A DNA stretch of 64,000 nucleotides from assembly GCF_010725055.1 (NCBI RefSeq), contig NZ_BJKB01000017.1:1-64000 (forward strand). The letters are read 5' to 3'. The notes under the pieces were generated by a model. The model ran no database searches. It saw only the letters and a program-made list of their open reading frames with translations, and was not told the DNA's origin. Positions 35,198-44,780 of this stretch are shown here, piece by piece. How positions within the stretch are numbered: position 1 is the stretch's first letter; every line of letters begins with the position of its first letter. Source of the stretch: Gelidibacter japonicus (GTDB lineage: Bacteria; Bacteroidota; Bacteroidia; Flavobacteriales; Flavobacteriaceae). A program made the position numbers and the translations under genes.

Positions 35198-37357
35198 TTA
35201 ATCCTTCTTTAAGGTTACCACTACCTTTGTCCCTACATCTTCAGCATCATGGAGGTTTTCCACAAAAACATCGACCTTATCTTTATACATTTCATTCAAA
35301 ATGGCAACCCGTTTTTTGATATTTCCCATGCCTTTTGAATTTTGTTTCTTCTGATTTTCGGTTTTTAAGGCTTTTGAACGTTCTCTACCAATCCCATTAT
35401 CGGCAATGGTAATGGTGATTTCGGTATCGTTTTTTTTGTGGATGTCAATATCCAGCCGTCCTTTTTCCAATTTGTAGCGCAGCCCATGCCAAACAGCATT
35501 TTCTATATAGGGTTGTAAGAGCATTGGCGGAATCTGATATTCATCAATATCAATGGATTCATCAACAGTAATGGTATAGTCAAACTTATCCTTGAATCGA
35601 AAATGCTCCAATTTGGTGTAAAGTTCTAATAGCTCAATCTCCTTTTCCAAAGGAATGAAATCTTCATCGCTATTCTCCAAAACGGCTCGCATCAGTTGTG
35701 AAAAATCAGAGAGGTATTTATTGGCGGTTCGTTCATCATTGGATGCGATAAAACTATTGACCGAATTCAAGGCATTAAAAATAAAATGCGGATTCATCTG
35801 ACTTCTTAACGACTTCAATGCCAGTAGGTTATTTGCAAAACGCTGCTGTTTGATGTATTTGTACATAAAATACGCGGTGACCAATAAGAGCAAAACGCCA
35901 CCAACAAGTGAATATATAATCAATTCCTGTCGTTTGTTACGTTCTGTGGTAAGCTGGAATAGACTTTCGGACAGTTTATTATCACTCTCCAAAGTGGTGA
36001 TGCGATTTTGCTTTTCTGCAATATTTCGGTTAAAACGTGCGGCTTGAGACAGTTCCTGTTCCTTCCTGATATAAAGCTCATCAACAACTTCAGTATATGC
36101 CTTATATGTGGCCAGGGCCATCTTATAGTCACCGGCATCATAATACACGTCCGACAGTTTTCGTGTGGCATCCTTTTGCACGATTAGATCCTCCTTTTTA
36201 TTGGCTTCCTTGATGCTTTTTTCCAGATAAGGAATGGCATTATCATAGTCTTTTTTAGCAAAATAGGCACTTCCAATCTTATAATTCTGTTTTTGGGAGG
36301 TCAGCGGACTTTCATTATCAATAACTGATTCCGTCTCTATAGCTTCAATATCCTTTAGGGCTTCCTTGCGCAGTTCAATTTCATCATTGTACAACTGATT
36401 GGTATTTTGAAAATCGGCAACCGTCACCTTTTCTTTGACGGAGCGCGCTTTGTTTTCCTTGGAGGCCAAACTGAGCGCATTCTTAAAATAATCCTGTGCT
36501 TGATTGGTGTTTCCTGCAATGTTATAGGTTTGCGCAATTTTTGAGTTGAGGTCCGTGATCTTTGGTTTGATCAAATGCCTTTGTGCAACAATAAGTCCTT
36601 TTTTGTAGTTTTCAATAGCCTTATCGTATTCCTTTATGGCCACATAGGTATCACCAAGTCCTTCATAGAGGACTGTCAATTGCCAATTGGATAAACTGGT
36701 AGTGATCAAGCTATTGTAAAGGCCAATACTTTCTTGATAACTCTTATTGTTTCTGTATGCTGCTGCCAATTTCAAATTGACTTCATTCGAGTCGGAATTT
36801 TGAATACTTATTCGATAATTGGATACGGCCAAGTCGTACTGTTTCCAATGTATATAGACATCTCCCAAAACTTCATAGGCATCGGCATTTTCTTTAGAAG
36901 ACCTGCTTTGCAATAAAGCGTCGGTAATAAATTGAATGCTCTTTTCGGCATCTTTCTTTTGATAGGCAACAGCAGAGTCAATAAGTGCATTAAAGTTCTG
37001 CACATTTCGTTTATACTTAAAATCTGATGTTGATTCTCGAAGTGCCGGTTTCACCTCAACAGAAATGCGCTCATTGCTTGTTATAGTATGGTAAACCGTT
37101 TCAAAGTCCTTGTGCCTGATGACCAGCTCATCACCTTTTTTAACTTGAATTCGGAATTCGCCATCGCTACCCGTCACAGTATATGCTCCGCCATTGACTT
37201 CAATATTGACTTTTGAAATAGGCTTATAGGTATCACTTTCTCTGACCGAGCCTCTTACTATAAATCTAGTTTGTTTACTTTCGTTTTCTTGTGCAGGCAT
37301 GTGCTGCGTCGTAAAACACAGGATAAGGATCAAGAAATATTTAAGAGTCTTTTGCAT
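35198..37357 (-). CDS. TPR-containing sensor histidine kinase (LytS-like kinase core)
   Basis: A signal peptide (residues 1-22) leads into a carboxypeptidase-regulatory-like domain (about 30-105), then tetratricopeptide repeats (about 115-430) and a coiled coil. One transmembrane helix lies near residues 476-500. The cytoplasmic part has the His_kinase motif QMNPHFIFNALNSV with the phosphoacceptor H near 522, N-box QPYIENAVWHGL and G-box DNGIGRERS. At 719 aa it is a one-membrane-pass sensor with a large periplasmic TPR region. The LytTR regulator follows. The ligand is unknown. Confidence 0.9.
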   Translation of the reverse strand: MQKTLKYFLILILCFTTQHMPAQENESKQTRFIVRGSVRESDTYKPISKVNIEVNGGAYTVTGSDGEFRIQVKKGDELVIRHKDFETVYHTITSNERISVEVKPALRESTSDFKYKRNVQNFNALIDSAVAYQKKDAEKSIQFITDALLQSRSSKENADAYEVLGDVYIHWKQYDLAVSNYRISIQNSDSNEVNLKLAAAYRNNKSYQESIGLYNSLITTSLSNWQLTVLYEGLGDTYVAIKEYDKAIENYKKGLIVAQRHLIKPKITDLNSKIAQTYNIAGNTNQAQDYFKNALSLASKENKARSVKEKVTVADFQNTNQLYNDEIELRKEALKDIEAIETESVIDNESPLTSQKQNYKIGSAYFAKKDYDNAIPYLEKSIKEANKKEDLIVQKDATRKLSDVYYDAGDYKMALATYKAYTEVVDELYIRKEQELSQAARFNRNIAEKQNRITTLESDNKLSESLFQLTTERNKRQELIIYSLVGGVLLLLVTAYFMYKYIKQQRFANNLLALKSLRSQMNPHFIFNALNSVNSFIASNDERTANKYLSDFSQLMRAVLENSDEDFIPLEKEIELLELYTKLEHFRFKDKFDYTITVDESIDIDEYQIPPMLLQPYIENAVWHGLRYKLEKGRLDIDIHKKNDTEITITIADNGIGRERSKALKTENQKKQNSKGMGNIKKRVAILNEMYKDKVDVFVENLHDAEDVGTKVVVTLKKD

Positions 37358-37560
37358 ACATTTTTAACGGTTTAAAAATACTCGTTTTATTTGACTATTT
37401 AAAACGGGTGTTTTCAATTCACTCACTTTCTGATCCAATAAACGGCAGTTCGCTAATTCGTTATACCTCTTCACTAATTGATAGAGCACGCTCACTCATT
37501 CCAACTTTTTATTTCAGAAAGTTGCAGATAGATTTACGTATCATATAAAAAACAAAAACG

Positions 37561-38721
37561 ATGAAAACGATTTTAAAAACAACAGTCTTGAGCTTGTGCC
37601 TTTTCGGATTTTTATCCTGTAATGGGAACTCAACAAAAACACCTAATTCTGATATAGCACTTGCAGAAATCCCAATCCATATTCCAAACAAACAATTTAT
37701 AAAAGTAGCGTTACTGTTAGACACAAGTAACAGTATGGACGGTTTGATTGATCAGGCCAAAGCGCAACTATGGGAAATTGTAAATGAACTCTCTTATGCC
37801 AAATGTGATGATGCCAAACCAAATCTACAAATAGCACTTTATGAATATGGCAATGACAACCTTAATGGCGATGAAGGTTTTATCCGTCAGGTATTACCAT
37901 TTAGCAGCGATTTGGATGAGATTTCCAAGCAATTGTTTTCATTAACCACCAACGGCGGCAATGAATATTGCGGACAGGTTATTCAAACTTCCTTAAAGCA
38001 ATTAAACTGGGGAAACAACCAAGTCGATCTCAAACTCATTTTTATTGCAGGAAACGAGCCATTCACACAAGGTAAAGTTAGCTATAAAGATGCAGCTAAA
38101 ATGGCCCTTGGTAAAGATGTGACGGTCAACACTATTTTTTGTGGCGATTATAACCAAGGAATCTCCAGCTATTGGAAGGATGGCGCCGATTTGGCAAATG
38201 GCGATTATATGGCCATCAACCACAACCATAACACGACTTATGTTGCCTCGCCTTATGATGATAAAATTTTGCAATTGAACCAAAAGTTAAATCAAACCTA
38301 TGTGGCCTATGGCAGTGCAGGTCGTCAAAGAATGACCTTACAGTCAGAACAGGATGCCAATGCCGAAACCTACAGTAGTGCCAATGCAGTTAGCAGAACG
38401 GTGAGTAAAAGTTCGCACTTGTATAAAAATGACACTTGGGATTTGGTAGATGCAGAAAAGAGTAAATCGTTTAAGTATGCAGATTTAAAAGACGACGATT
38501 TGCCAGCCGAACTCAAAGGAAAGTCAACAGCGCAAATAAAAGCCTATGTGGCCAAAAAAAGTGAAGAGCGAGAAAAGATTCAACAAGAAGTTCAAAACCT
38601 GAATGACAAACGCAGGGTCTACATCCTTCAACAACAGAAAGAGGATGACAACGGATTGGAGAATGCCATGATAAAAGCTATCAAGACACAGGCAAAAAAG
38701 AAAAATTATTCCTGGGAGTAA
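37561..38721 (+). CDS. VWA domain lipoprotein, 386 aa
   Basis: A lipoprotein signal peptide ends at the lipobox FLSC (Cys20). The von Willebrand factor A domain begins near residue 47 and has the metal-ion site DTSNS (D54, S56, S58). A long charged helix (AYVAKKSEEREKIQQEVQNLNDKRRVYILQQQ) closes the protein. It is likely on the periplasmic side of a membrane. Its partner and function are unknown. It is divergent from the histidine kinase with a 203-base gap. Confidence 0.82.
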   Translation: MKTILKTTVLSLCLFGFLSCNGNSTKTPNSDIALAEIPIHIPNKQFIKVALLLDTSNSMDGLIDQAKAQLWEIVNELSYAKCDDAKPNLQIALYEYGNDNLNGDEGFIRQVLPFSSDLDEISKQLFSLTTNGGNEYCGQVIQTSLKQLNWGNNQVDLKLIFIAGNEPFTQGKVSYKDAAKMALGKDVTVNTIFCGDYNQGISSYWKDGADLANGDYMAINHNHNTTYVASPYDDKILQLNQKLNQTYVAYGSAGRQRMTLQSEQDANAETYSSANAVSRTVSKSSHLYKNDTWDLVDAEKSKSFKYADLKDDDLPAELKGKSTAQIKAYVAKKSEEREKIQQEVQNLNDKRRVYILQQQKEDDNGLENAMIKAIKTQAKKKNYSWE

Positions 38722-38797
38722 CTGAACTTACAAACTGATGATACTTGATGGTATCAGGGATTACGGTTGACGATTAACGAAAACATAAAAGTTATTC

Positions 38798-38835
38798 CAC
38801 AAAGTTTGCACAAAGGACCGCGAAGTTTCACAAAG
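38798..38835. repeat. Degenerate 10-11-base tandem repeat
   Basis: Four units (CACAAAGTTTG, CACAAAGGAC, CGCGAAGTTT, CACAAAG) at spacings of 11, 10 and 10 bases. It lies between the convergent VWA and SprF-type genes and resembles the tract at 9061. Confidence 0.6.
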
Positions 38836-38856
38836 ATTGACATAATAATAAAACTA

Positions 38857-38891
38857 GACTGCTGATCACTGACCGAAGACTGAAGACTGCC
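38857..38891 (-). repeat. Heptad tract after the PorP/SprF gene
   Basis: Five sense-strand units, all ending in TC: GGCAGTC, TTCAGTC, TTCGGTC, AGTGATC and AGCAGTC. The first two units are identical to those after pdxJ. It starts 3 bases after the stop. Confidence 0.7.
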
Positions 38892-38894
38892 AGC

Positions 38895-39911
38895 TTAATT
38901 AACCGCTGGACAAGCACAATCATACTTCTTCTTTCTACAATTAAAATTGTATCCAAGTGTCAATTGATGAAAGCCACCATTATTAAATACGACAGAATTT
39001 GCTTGATAAGAATAGGTATATGCAAAGACAAAATTCTTATAGTCCAGGCCTAGGAAAGGTGTGAAATATTGGAGGTTTTGGCTACTGACTCCCGTTCCAT
39101 TGGCAAACTCAGCACCATCCAAACTTCGTCTATATGAAATACCACCCCATAATTTCCCAAAGTCCATCTCTTTATAAACCTTTGCATTAAGATCAATAGA
39201 AGATTCCTTGGTACCGTCCCTATATAAAAACATAATAGATGGCTCATAACTCCACTCACTGCCAAGTTTAGAAAAAACATTTCCTGCGCTGAACAAGAAG
39301 GTTCTTAGATTATCATATTTAAAGATGCCATTGGCGTTAGAATTGACTCCGTCGTTATTCAAAACATTCTTAACCGTAGCATGGGCGTAAAAATTTATAA
39401 AATGATAAGAGAATCCAAAATCGATATTAAAATTGGTTGCGCTTTGTTCGATTCCGGTGATCAAAGGGTCAAAACCCTCATCCAAAAATGTGGTTTCATC
39501 TAATTTGTATTGAATGGCTCCAGCACTCAAACCAAAAGATAACATATTCAAGTCGATCTCATTTCGAGAGAACATCAAATGGTGGGCATAGGTGAGATAA
39601 GCTCCCGTTTGGGAATGATAGCCGTTTTTATCATTGTAGACAATAGCACCAACGGCCGATTGCGATTCTCCAATACGACTATTGATACTCATGGTTTGCA
39701 AAGCAGGTGCATTATCTTGACCAAACCATTGCTTGCGCGCTGTTAGTCTAATCTTGGCGCAATTGGCAACACCGGCCATGGATGGGTGGATCAAATAGTA
39801 ATTATCGGTTAAATAATCTGAATATATAGGCAAACCCTCTTGTGCCTTACTAAACTGAATTGCTAAAATTACAAAGGCGAGTAAACAAAACTTTTTAAAC
39901 TTCATATTCAT
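38895..39911 (-). CDS. PorP/SprF family type IX secretion membrane protein
   Basis: PorP/SprF proteins are outer membrane barrels that assist type IX secretion, often of a large adhesin encoded next to them. The protein has a signal peptide (ending SKAQ), the family start YSDYLTDNYYLIHPSMAGVANCAKIRLTARKQWFG, and strands to the end. At 338 aa it is typical. Here no large adhesin gene is adjacent. The C-terminus CRKKKYDCACPAVN is cysteine-rich. An ATG two codons downstream is equally possible. It was probably once paired with a secreted partner elsewhere. Confidence 0.88.
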   Translation of the reverse strand: MNMKFKKFCLLAFVILAIQFSKAQEGLPIYSDYLTDNYYLIHPSMAGVANCAKIRLTARKQWFGQDNAPALQTMSINSRIGESQSAVGAIVYNDKNGYHSQTGAYLTYAHHLMFSRNEIDLNMLSFGLSAGAIQYKLDETTFLDEGFDPLITGIEQSATNFNIDFGFSYHFINFYAHATVKNVLNNDGVNSNANGIFKYDNLRTFLFSAGNVFSKLGSEWSYEPSIMFLYRDGTKESSIDLNAKVYKEMDFGKLWGGISYRRSLDGAEFANGTGVSSQNLQYFTPFLGLDYKNFVFAYTYSYQANSVVFNNGGFHQLTLGYNFNCRKKKYDCACPAVN

Positions 39912-40289
39912 TGTTCTTTTCAGGGCGAAATCGGCTTTAATTTGCGTTTGTCTTTGTATTAGGTCAACAAAAAGCCAATACTACTGTTGGCAACAACACA
40001 AATTAAAGTGTCAGTTTACTTGAGCAGTTTTCTATAAATGCCAAATATATAAATTTTTGAACTTGATATCCCATCTACTCCCAAATAAGTAAGATTACAT
40101 TTCCTATTTTACACAATAAATTTCAACACATATAAATAGGCGCCCATCTTATGTTCCCAAGCGACTTAAATCTTTTAAAACCAATTTCCATAACCATTGT
40201 TTTACTTCTATACTGAACGGCAAATATGATTATCAAAAACATCGGGTTTCCTCTTTAGATTCCTTATTTTTGCATAAAGAGATGATCCT
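39912..40289. other. Intergenic region between divergent sprF-like and nfu genes
   Basis: This 378-base stretch is AT-rich and holds no credible ORF. A TATTTTTG word at 40265-40272 lies 17 bases before the nfu ATG and may be its -7 element, but no TTG sits at the right distance. I found no hairpin terminator or repeat tract. Confidence 0.5.
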
Positions 40290-41192
40290 ATGCAAACGAC
40301 AACTATTTCAATACAAAAAACCAATAATCCTACAATATTAAAATTTGAAGCTGATAGGTTTTTGACCAATCACGAAAGCTTTGAATTTAGCAATATTGAC
40401 GAAGCCAAGAATTCTCCTTTAGCACAACAGTTATTTTATCTTCCTTTTATAAAAAAAGTGTATATATCTGGTAATTTCATTGCCCTAGAACGGTATGATA
40501 TTGTTGAGTGGGAAGATGTCCAAAATGAAGTTGCACAGCAGATTGAACAGTATATCAATGATGGAAATGCGGTAGTAACTGGGGAGACTATGGAAAAGAA
40601 GAAACCAGTATCAATTTATGCTGAGAGTACGCCAAATCCTGCGGTTTTAAAATTTGTAGCCAATAGACAACTTGTGGCTACGTCATATGAATTTGTTTCT
40701 ATTGAGGATGCCAAGTATTCTCCCTTAGCGACAGAGTTATTCCATTTGCCTTTTGTGAAAAGTGTATATTTTGATGAAAATTTCATCTCTGTAACTAAAT
40801 ATGAGGTTGCAGATTGGAGCGAAATTACTACAGATTTAAGAGAATTTATCAGAAATTATATTGAAAGCGGCAAGGACATTATTTTAGCAGATGCTCCAAA
40901 AGCTCTCAACAAAACCGGAAGTCAAGTTGAAGCCAACTTTGCCGACTATGACGATATCTCAAAAGAAATCATCACGATTCTTGATGAATATGTAAGACCA
41001 GCTGTGGCCAGCGATGGTGGGAATATTGAGTTTCAGTCTTACGATCCTGCAACAAAAAGAGTGAGTGTTATTTTACAAGGCGCATGTAGTGGTTGCCCTT
41101 CATCAACCTATACTTTAAAAAACGGTATCGAAAATATGCTTAAACAAATGCTCAAAGATAAGGACTTGACAGTAGAGGCTCTAAATGGTTAA
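40290..41192 (+). CDS. NifU family iron-sulfur carrier with two Nfu_N domains
   Basis: The protein delivers Fe-S clusters. It has two Nfu_N domains (about residues 10-95 and 108-195, both starting with xNPxxLKFxAxR and containing SPLAxxLFxLPFxKxVY) and one NifU C-terminal domain (about 225-298) with the cluster motif CSGC (C266, C269). At 300 aa it is the usual Flavobacteriia form. The tandem Nfu_N duplication is evident by eye. It is upstream of dodecin. Confidence 0.92.
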   Translation: MQTTTISIQKTNNPTILKFEADRFLTNHESFEFSNIDEAKNSPLAQQLFYLPFIKKVYISGNFIALERYDIVEWEDVQNEVAQQIEQYINDGNAVVTGETMEKKKPVSIYAESTPNPAVLKFVANRQLVATSYEFVSIEDAKYSPLATELFHLPFVKSVYFDENFISVTKYEVADWSEITTDLREFIRNYIESGKDIILADAPKALNKTGSQVEANFADYDDISKEIITILDEYVRPAVASDGGNIEFQSYDPATKRVSVILQGACSGCPSSTYTLKNGIENMLKQMLKDKDLTVEALNG

Positions 41193-41254
41193 TTTTAATT
41201 TATTATTCTTATCTTTAAGAATACAAGTAAATTATTAATTTAAAACCTATAAAA

Positions 41255-41455
41255 ATGGCAGTATTAAAAGTTATTGAAATATTAGCAAGCTCGGATAAAA
41301 GCTGGGAAGACGCTACAAAAAACGGGGTGGATCATGCCTCCAAAACAATTAAAAACATTAAATCTGTATATGTAAAGGACCAGAGCGTCACCGTTAAAAA
41401 TAATGAGTTGGCACAGTATCGTGTCAATTTAAAAATAACATTTGAAGTTAACTAA
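41255..41455 (+). CDS. Dodecin family protein
   Basis: Dodecins are hollow 12-mer flavin-binding proteins that store or quench flavins. The 66-aa product starts MAVLKVIEILASSDKSWEDATKNGVDHASKTIKNIKS, the conserved beta-alpha-beta-beta fold, and includes the expected W at residue 17, which stacks on flavin in the family. The gene has its own terminator. Confidence 0.93.
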   Translation: MAVLKVIEILASSDKSWEDATKNGVDHASKTIKNIKSVYVKDQSVTVKNNELAQYRVNLKITFEVN

Positions 41456-41462
41456 TTCATTC

Positions 41463-41492
41463 AATAGCGCTTTTTTAAAGCGCTATTTTTTT
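41463..41492 (+). terminator. Terminator of the dodecin gene
   Basis: The perfect stem AATAGCGCTT/AAGCGCTATT with a 5-base loop is followed by five T. The next gene starts 5 bases later. Confidence 0.75.
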
Positions 41493-41496
41493 ATCT

Positions 41497-41853
41497 ATGA
41501 GCGTCCTGACCATAGTTCTCATTAGCTTTGTTGCGCTTGAACATTTCTATTTCCTTGTTTTAGAGATGTTTTTCTGGACAAAACCCAAAGGCATCAAAAG
41601 TTTTGGATTAAAATCCAAGGCATTTGCCGAAGACACAAAAGTATTGGCGGCCAACCAAGGTCTGTATAATGGTTTTTTAGCGGCGGGTTTAGTGTTGTCT
41701 CTCTTATTGAACGCCTCATATTTTGCATTTTTCTTTTTGGCATGTGTCATTTTTGCTGGTATTTACGGTGCCTATTCCACTAAAAACATCAAACTATTTT
41801 ATATTCAATCTCTTCCCGGGCTCTTAGCATTGGCAGCCCTAGCCTTTTTATAA
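41497..41853 (+). CDS. DUF1304 family membrane protein
   Basis: Four hydrophobic segments in 118 aa and the conserved ALEHFYFLVLEMFFWTKP followed by NQGLYNGFLAAGL identify the DUF1304 family. The role is unknown. The ATG lies just after the dodecin terminator, so its leader must be very short or it is expressed by read-through. Confidence 0.85.
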   Translation: MSVLTIVLISFVALEHFYFLVLEMFFWTKPKGIKSFGLKSKAFAEDTKVLAANQGLYNGFLAAGLVLSLLLNASYFAFFFLACVIFAGIYGAYSTKNIKLFYIQSLPGLLALAALAFL

Positions 41854-41870
41854 TAAACGGGCCCATCCCC

Positions 41871-41902
41871 TTGTGTTTTCCTTTTCAGAATTCCTAACTT
41901 TG
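41871..41902 (+). promoter_or_regulatory. Candidate promoter of mscS
   Basis: TTG, 21 bases, TAACTTTG, matching the Bacteroidota consensus. The -7 element ends 28 bases before the ATG. Confidence 0.6.
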
Positions 41903-41930
41903 CATCCTAACGATAAAATATAAGTATCAT

Positions 41931-42743
41931 ATGGAAATGCAACAATGGATTGACAAAGGCTATGAACTGATAATTAACTTTGGCCCTAGAGTTTTGGGGG
42001 CTATTGTAATTTGGTTCATTGGATCATGGGTCATTAAACTACTTTTGAAAGGCGTTGAAAAAGGGATGAAAAAAGGCAATTATGAAATAAGCCTTCAAAA
42101 ATTTCTACTCAATCTTTTAAATTGGGCTTTTAAAATAGTTCTTATTATTGTCATCTTAGGCACCGTTGGTATCGAAACCACATCTTTTGCTGCGATATTG
42201 GCTTCGGCCGGTTTAGCTGTCGGATTGGCTCTACAGGGCTCACTTGCCAATTTTGCAGGAGGTATACTGCTCATGATTTTTAAACCTTTCAAAGTGGGAG
42301 ATTATATTGAAGCTCAAGGTACAGCAGGTTCTGTAAGAGAGATCCAGATATTCACCACTAAATTGACTTCTCCTGACAATAAGGAAATTATTATTCCTAA
42401 CGGCAAATTATCAAATGACAATATTGTGAATTATTCCGCTATGGATTTACGTCGAATAGACTTCGTATTTGGGGTAGGCTATGACTCTGATATCAAACAG
42501 ACCAGAGACATCTTAATGGAACAGTTGACTTCTCATCCTCTCGTATTGGAAGATCCTGCTCCTTTGGTTAGATTAAGTGCAATGGCGGATAGCTCATTGA
42601 ATTTTAACGTTAGGCCTTGGGTTAAAAACTCCGATTATTGGAGCACTTATTATGATATTATGGAAAGTACTAAACAGGCATTAGATGCCGCAGGTATTGA
42701 CATCCCTTATCCACATCAAGTACATATACGTAAAGAGGATTAA
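41931..42743 (+). CDS. Small-conductance mechanosensitive channel (MscS family)
   Basis: This MscS-type channel opens under membrane tension to release solutes. Three membrane helices lie in residues 15-110; the pore helix motif VGLALQGSLANFAGGILLMIFKPFKVGD is present, followed by the beta domain (NKEIIIPNGKLSNDNIVNYS) and the C-terminal cage. At 270 aa it is a minimal MscS. Its TAA overlaps the stop codon of the convergent tsaB gene. Confidence 0.94.
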   Translation: MEMQQWIDKGYELIINFGPRVLGAIVIWFIGSWVIKLLLKGVEKGMKKGNYEISLQKFLLNLLNWAFKIVLIIVILGTVGIETTSFAAILASAGLAVGLALQGSLANFAGGILLMIFKPFKVGDYIEAQGTAGSVREIQIFTTKLTSPDNKEIIIPNGKLSNDNIVNYSAMDLRRIDFVFGVGYDSDIKQTRDILMEQLTSHPLVLEDPAPLVRLSAMADSSLNFNVRPWVKNSDYWSTYYDIMESTKQALDAAGIDIPYPHQVHIRKED

Positions 42744-43411
42744 ACTTTAGCTTTCGTTCCGATGAAATCCTTTAAGTAAAAAGGCTCAAAATAGGCGACA
42801 TTTTCAATGTCGCCATTTTTGTATTTAGCGTAAGCCAATTTCCCCATTTCATTTGCAGAAGGAAGCTTGTTTTCAATAAAGACTGCGTTGGGATGACGAA
42901 TAATTTCTTTAGTTTTCTCAACCCCATTCCCAATGAAATAGACCTTGCCCTGTTCTAAAAACTCCTTAAAGCTATCTTCATCCAAAATCTGAGACTGTAT
43001 CTCTCTTATCTGTTTGTACTGCGAATCATAGACCGCTGCATAAACCTCCATTCTACGGGCATCCAGCATAGGTACAATACATCCGAAATCTATTTGCATT
43101 TGATGGGCCAAAGCCTCTAAGGTATCAACAGAAATTAAGGGTTTATCCAATGAAAAACATAGGCCCTTTGCCGCCGACACTCCAATTCGTAACCCGGTAT
43201 AAGAACCAGGGCCTTTGCTTACGGCAATGGCGTCAATATCTTGAGGTTCCAAATTGGCCTCTTTAAAAACATCATCAATAAATAAATGCAAAGATTCTGC
43301 ATGCGAAAAATTGGAATTATAATCTTCCTTTAATACCAAAATCTCTGCTTCCTTAGAAAGAGAGACAGAGCAATTGGTTGTTGCCGTTTCAATATTTAGT
43401 ATATATGACAC
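42740..43411 (-). CDS. tsaB: tRNA threonylcarbamoyladenosine biosynthesis protein TsaB
   Basis: TsaB scaffolds TsaD and TsaE for t6A modification of ANN-decoding tRNAs. The protein has the ASKHA fold start (ILNIETATTNCSVSL), SKGPGSYTGLRIGVSAAKGL and MLDARRMEVYA. At 223 aa it has the expected length. It is 18 bases downstream of the RND/MacB adaptor gene, so it may be the last gene of the exporter transcript. Its stop codon shares two bases with the mscS stop. Confidence 0.94.
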   Translation of the reverse strand: MSYILNIETATTNCSVSLSKEAEILVLKEDYNSNFSHAESLHLFIDDVFKEANLEPQDIDAIAVSKGPGSYTGLRIGVSAAKGLCFSLDKPLISVDTLEALAHQMQIDFGCIVPMLDARRMEVYAAVYDSQYKQIREIQSQILDEDSFKEFLEQGKVYFIGNGVEKTKEIIRHPNAVFIENKLPSANEMGKLAYAKYKNGDIENVAYFEPFYLKDFIGTKAKV

Positions 43412-43429
43412 TTCAGTAGTTTTTAAAAG

Positions 43430-44731
43430 CTATTTCTTTGCAGCTTCCCTTTCTCCTTTTACTTCTATCTTATCCCCGGGATTCAGGGTTTTGGAGACCA
43501 CATTATAAGGTCCTGTAATGATCACATCGCCTGCCTTTAAACCAGATAAAATTTCAATATTGGATTCATCCTGAATACCTGTAGTCACAACTCTTAATTT
43601 TGCTTCATACTTATTTTTCACGAATACACACTCAAATTTTTCTTCACTTCCAGCCCTTGAAAGCGTCACTTCACTATCATCCCCTTTTTTATCGTATGTC
43701 TTTTTAACTGAAGAGGTGTCTGTTTTAATGACAATAGCACTGATTGGGACAGCTACTACATCCTTTCGTTTCTTAGTGATAATATCAACCGTTGCTGTCA
43801 TCCCAGGTCGGAATGGGGAGAAATTCTCACCCTTACCTTCAGTTAAGTCTTGATAGGACTCTTCAAGGATTCTAACCTTTACCTTAAAATTTGTGACTTG
43901 GTCTGCTGTAAGTGTACCAGCTGCCGAATTGGCTATGGCTGTAACAACACCTTTGAATTCCTTTTTTAGATAGGCATCCACTTCAACAATCGTAGAATCC
44001 CCTATTTGAACCTTAACAATATCATTTTCATTCACATCAATTTCAACTTCCATATTGTTCAAATTGGCTACCCTTAAAATTTCTGTACCTGCCATTTGCT
44101 GAGTTCCGACAACACGTTCTCCCAATTCGACATCCAATTTAGAAATGGTGCCGCTCATAGGAGCATATATGGTAGTTCTGTTTAAATTGTCTAGTGCTTC
44201 ACTTACCGATGCGCTCGCGCTCTGAACATTATAGTAAGCCGATTGTCGGGTTGCCTGGGCTATTTCATAAGCAGACACCGCTTTGTCCCACTCTGATTTT
44301 GAAATAATCCCTTTCTCAAAAAGCTGTTTGTTACGATCATAACTTAACTTAGCTTCTCTTAAGGAGGCTTCTGCCTGCTCTAAACCTGCTTTTATATTTT
44401 GATAGGTTGCTTGACTTCTGTTAACAGCAGATTGGATAAGATCAGGATTGATCCGTACCAACAGGTCGCCCTTATTGACCTGCTCACCTTCCTTGAATGG
44501 AAGTTCAATGATTTCTCCCGATACTTCACTGGATATTTTTACTTCAATTTCTGGTTGAATTTTTCCAGTTGCTGACACTTTTTCCACAATATTCATAAGG
44601 GTCACTTCCTGGGTTTCGACCTCTTTAAAGTTGCCCGTGCTACCAAACCAGCCCGCTTTTTTTCCTACAATCAACACCAAGATCAGGAGTACCACTGCGG
44701 ATATTAAGATTATTACTGTTTTTTTGCTCAT
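43430..44731 (-). CDS. Efflux transporter periplasmic adaptor (HlyD/MacA family), 433 aa
   Basis: Membrane fusion proteins join an inner membrane exporter to TolC. One N-terminal membrane anchor (residues 4-24), a barrel-sandwich/lipoyl half (GEIIELPFKEGEQVNKGDLLVRINPD), a long helical hairpin (IKAGLEQAEASLREAKLSYDRNKQLFEKGIISKSEWDKAVS), the second lipoyl half and beta-barrel (TIYAPMSGTISKL), and a Lys-rich C-terminus are seen. Together with a second adaptor it flanks the TolC gene. Confidence 0.9.
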   Translation of the reverse strand: MSKKTVIILISAVVLLILVLIVGKKAGWFGSTGNFKEVETQEVTLMNIVEKVSATGKIQPEIEVKISSEVSGEIIELPFKEGEQVNKGDLLVRINPDLIQSAVNRSQATYQNIKAGLEQAEASLREAKLSYDRNKQLFEKGIISKSEWDKAVSAYEIAQATRQSAYYNVQSASASVSEALDNLNRTTIYAPMSGTISKLDVELGERVVGTQQMAGTEILRVANLNNMEVEIDVNENDIVKVQIGDSTIVEVDAYLKKEFKGVVTAIANSAAGTLTADQVTNFKVKVRILEESYQDLTEGKGENFSPFRPGMTATVDIITKKRKDVVAVPISAIVIKTDTSSVKKTYDKKGDDSEVTLSRAGSEEKFECVFVKNKYEAKLRVVTTGIQDESNIEILSGLKAGDVIITGPYNVVSKTLNPGDKIEVKGEREAAKK

Positions 44732-44780
44732 AACGGTTAGTTTATTGGTTGTGTTCTAAGTTGTAATAGATCAACTATCA

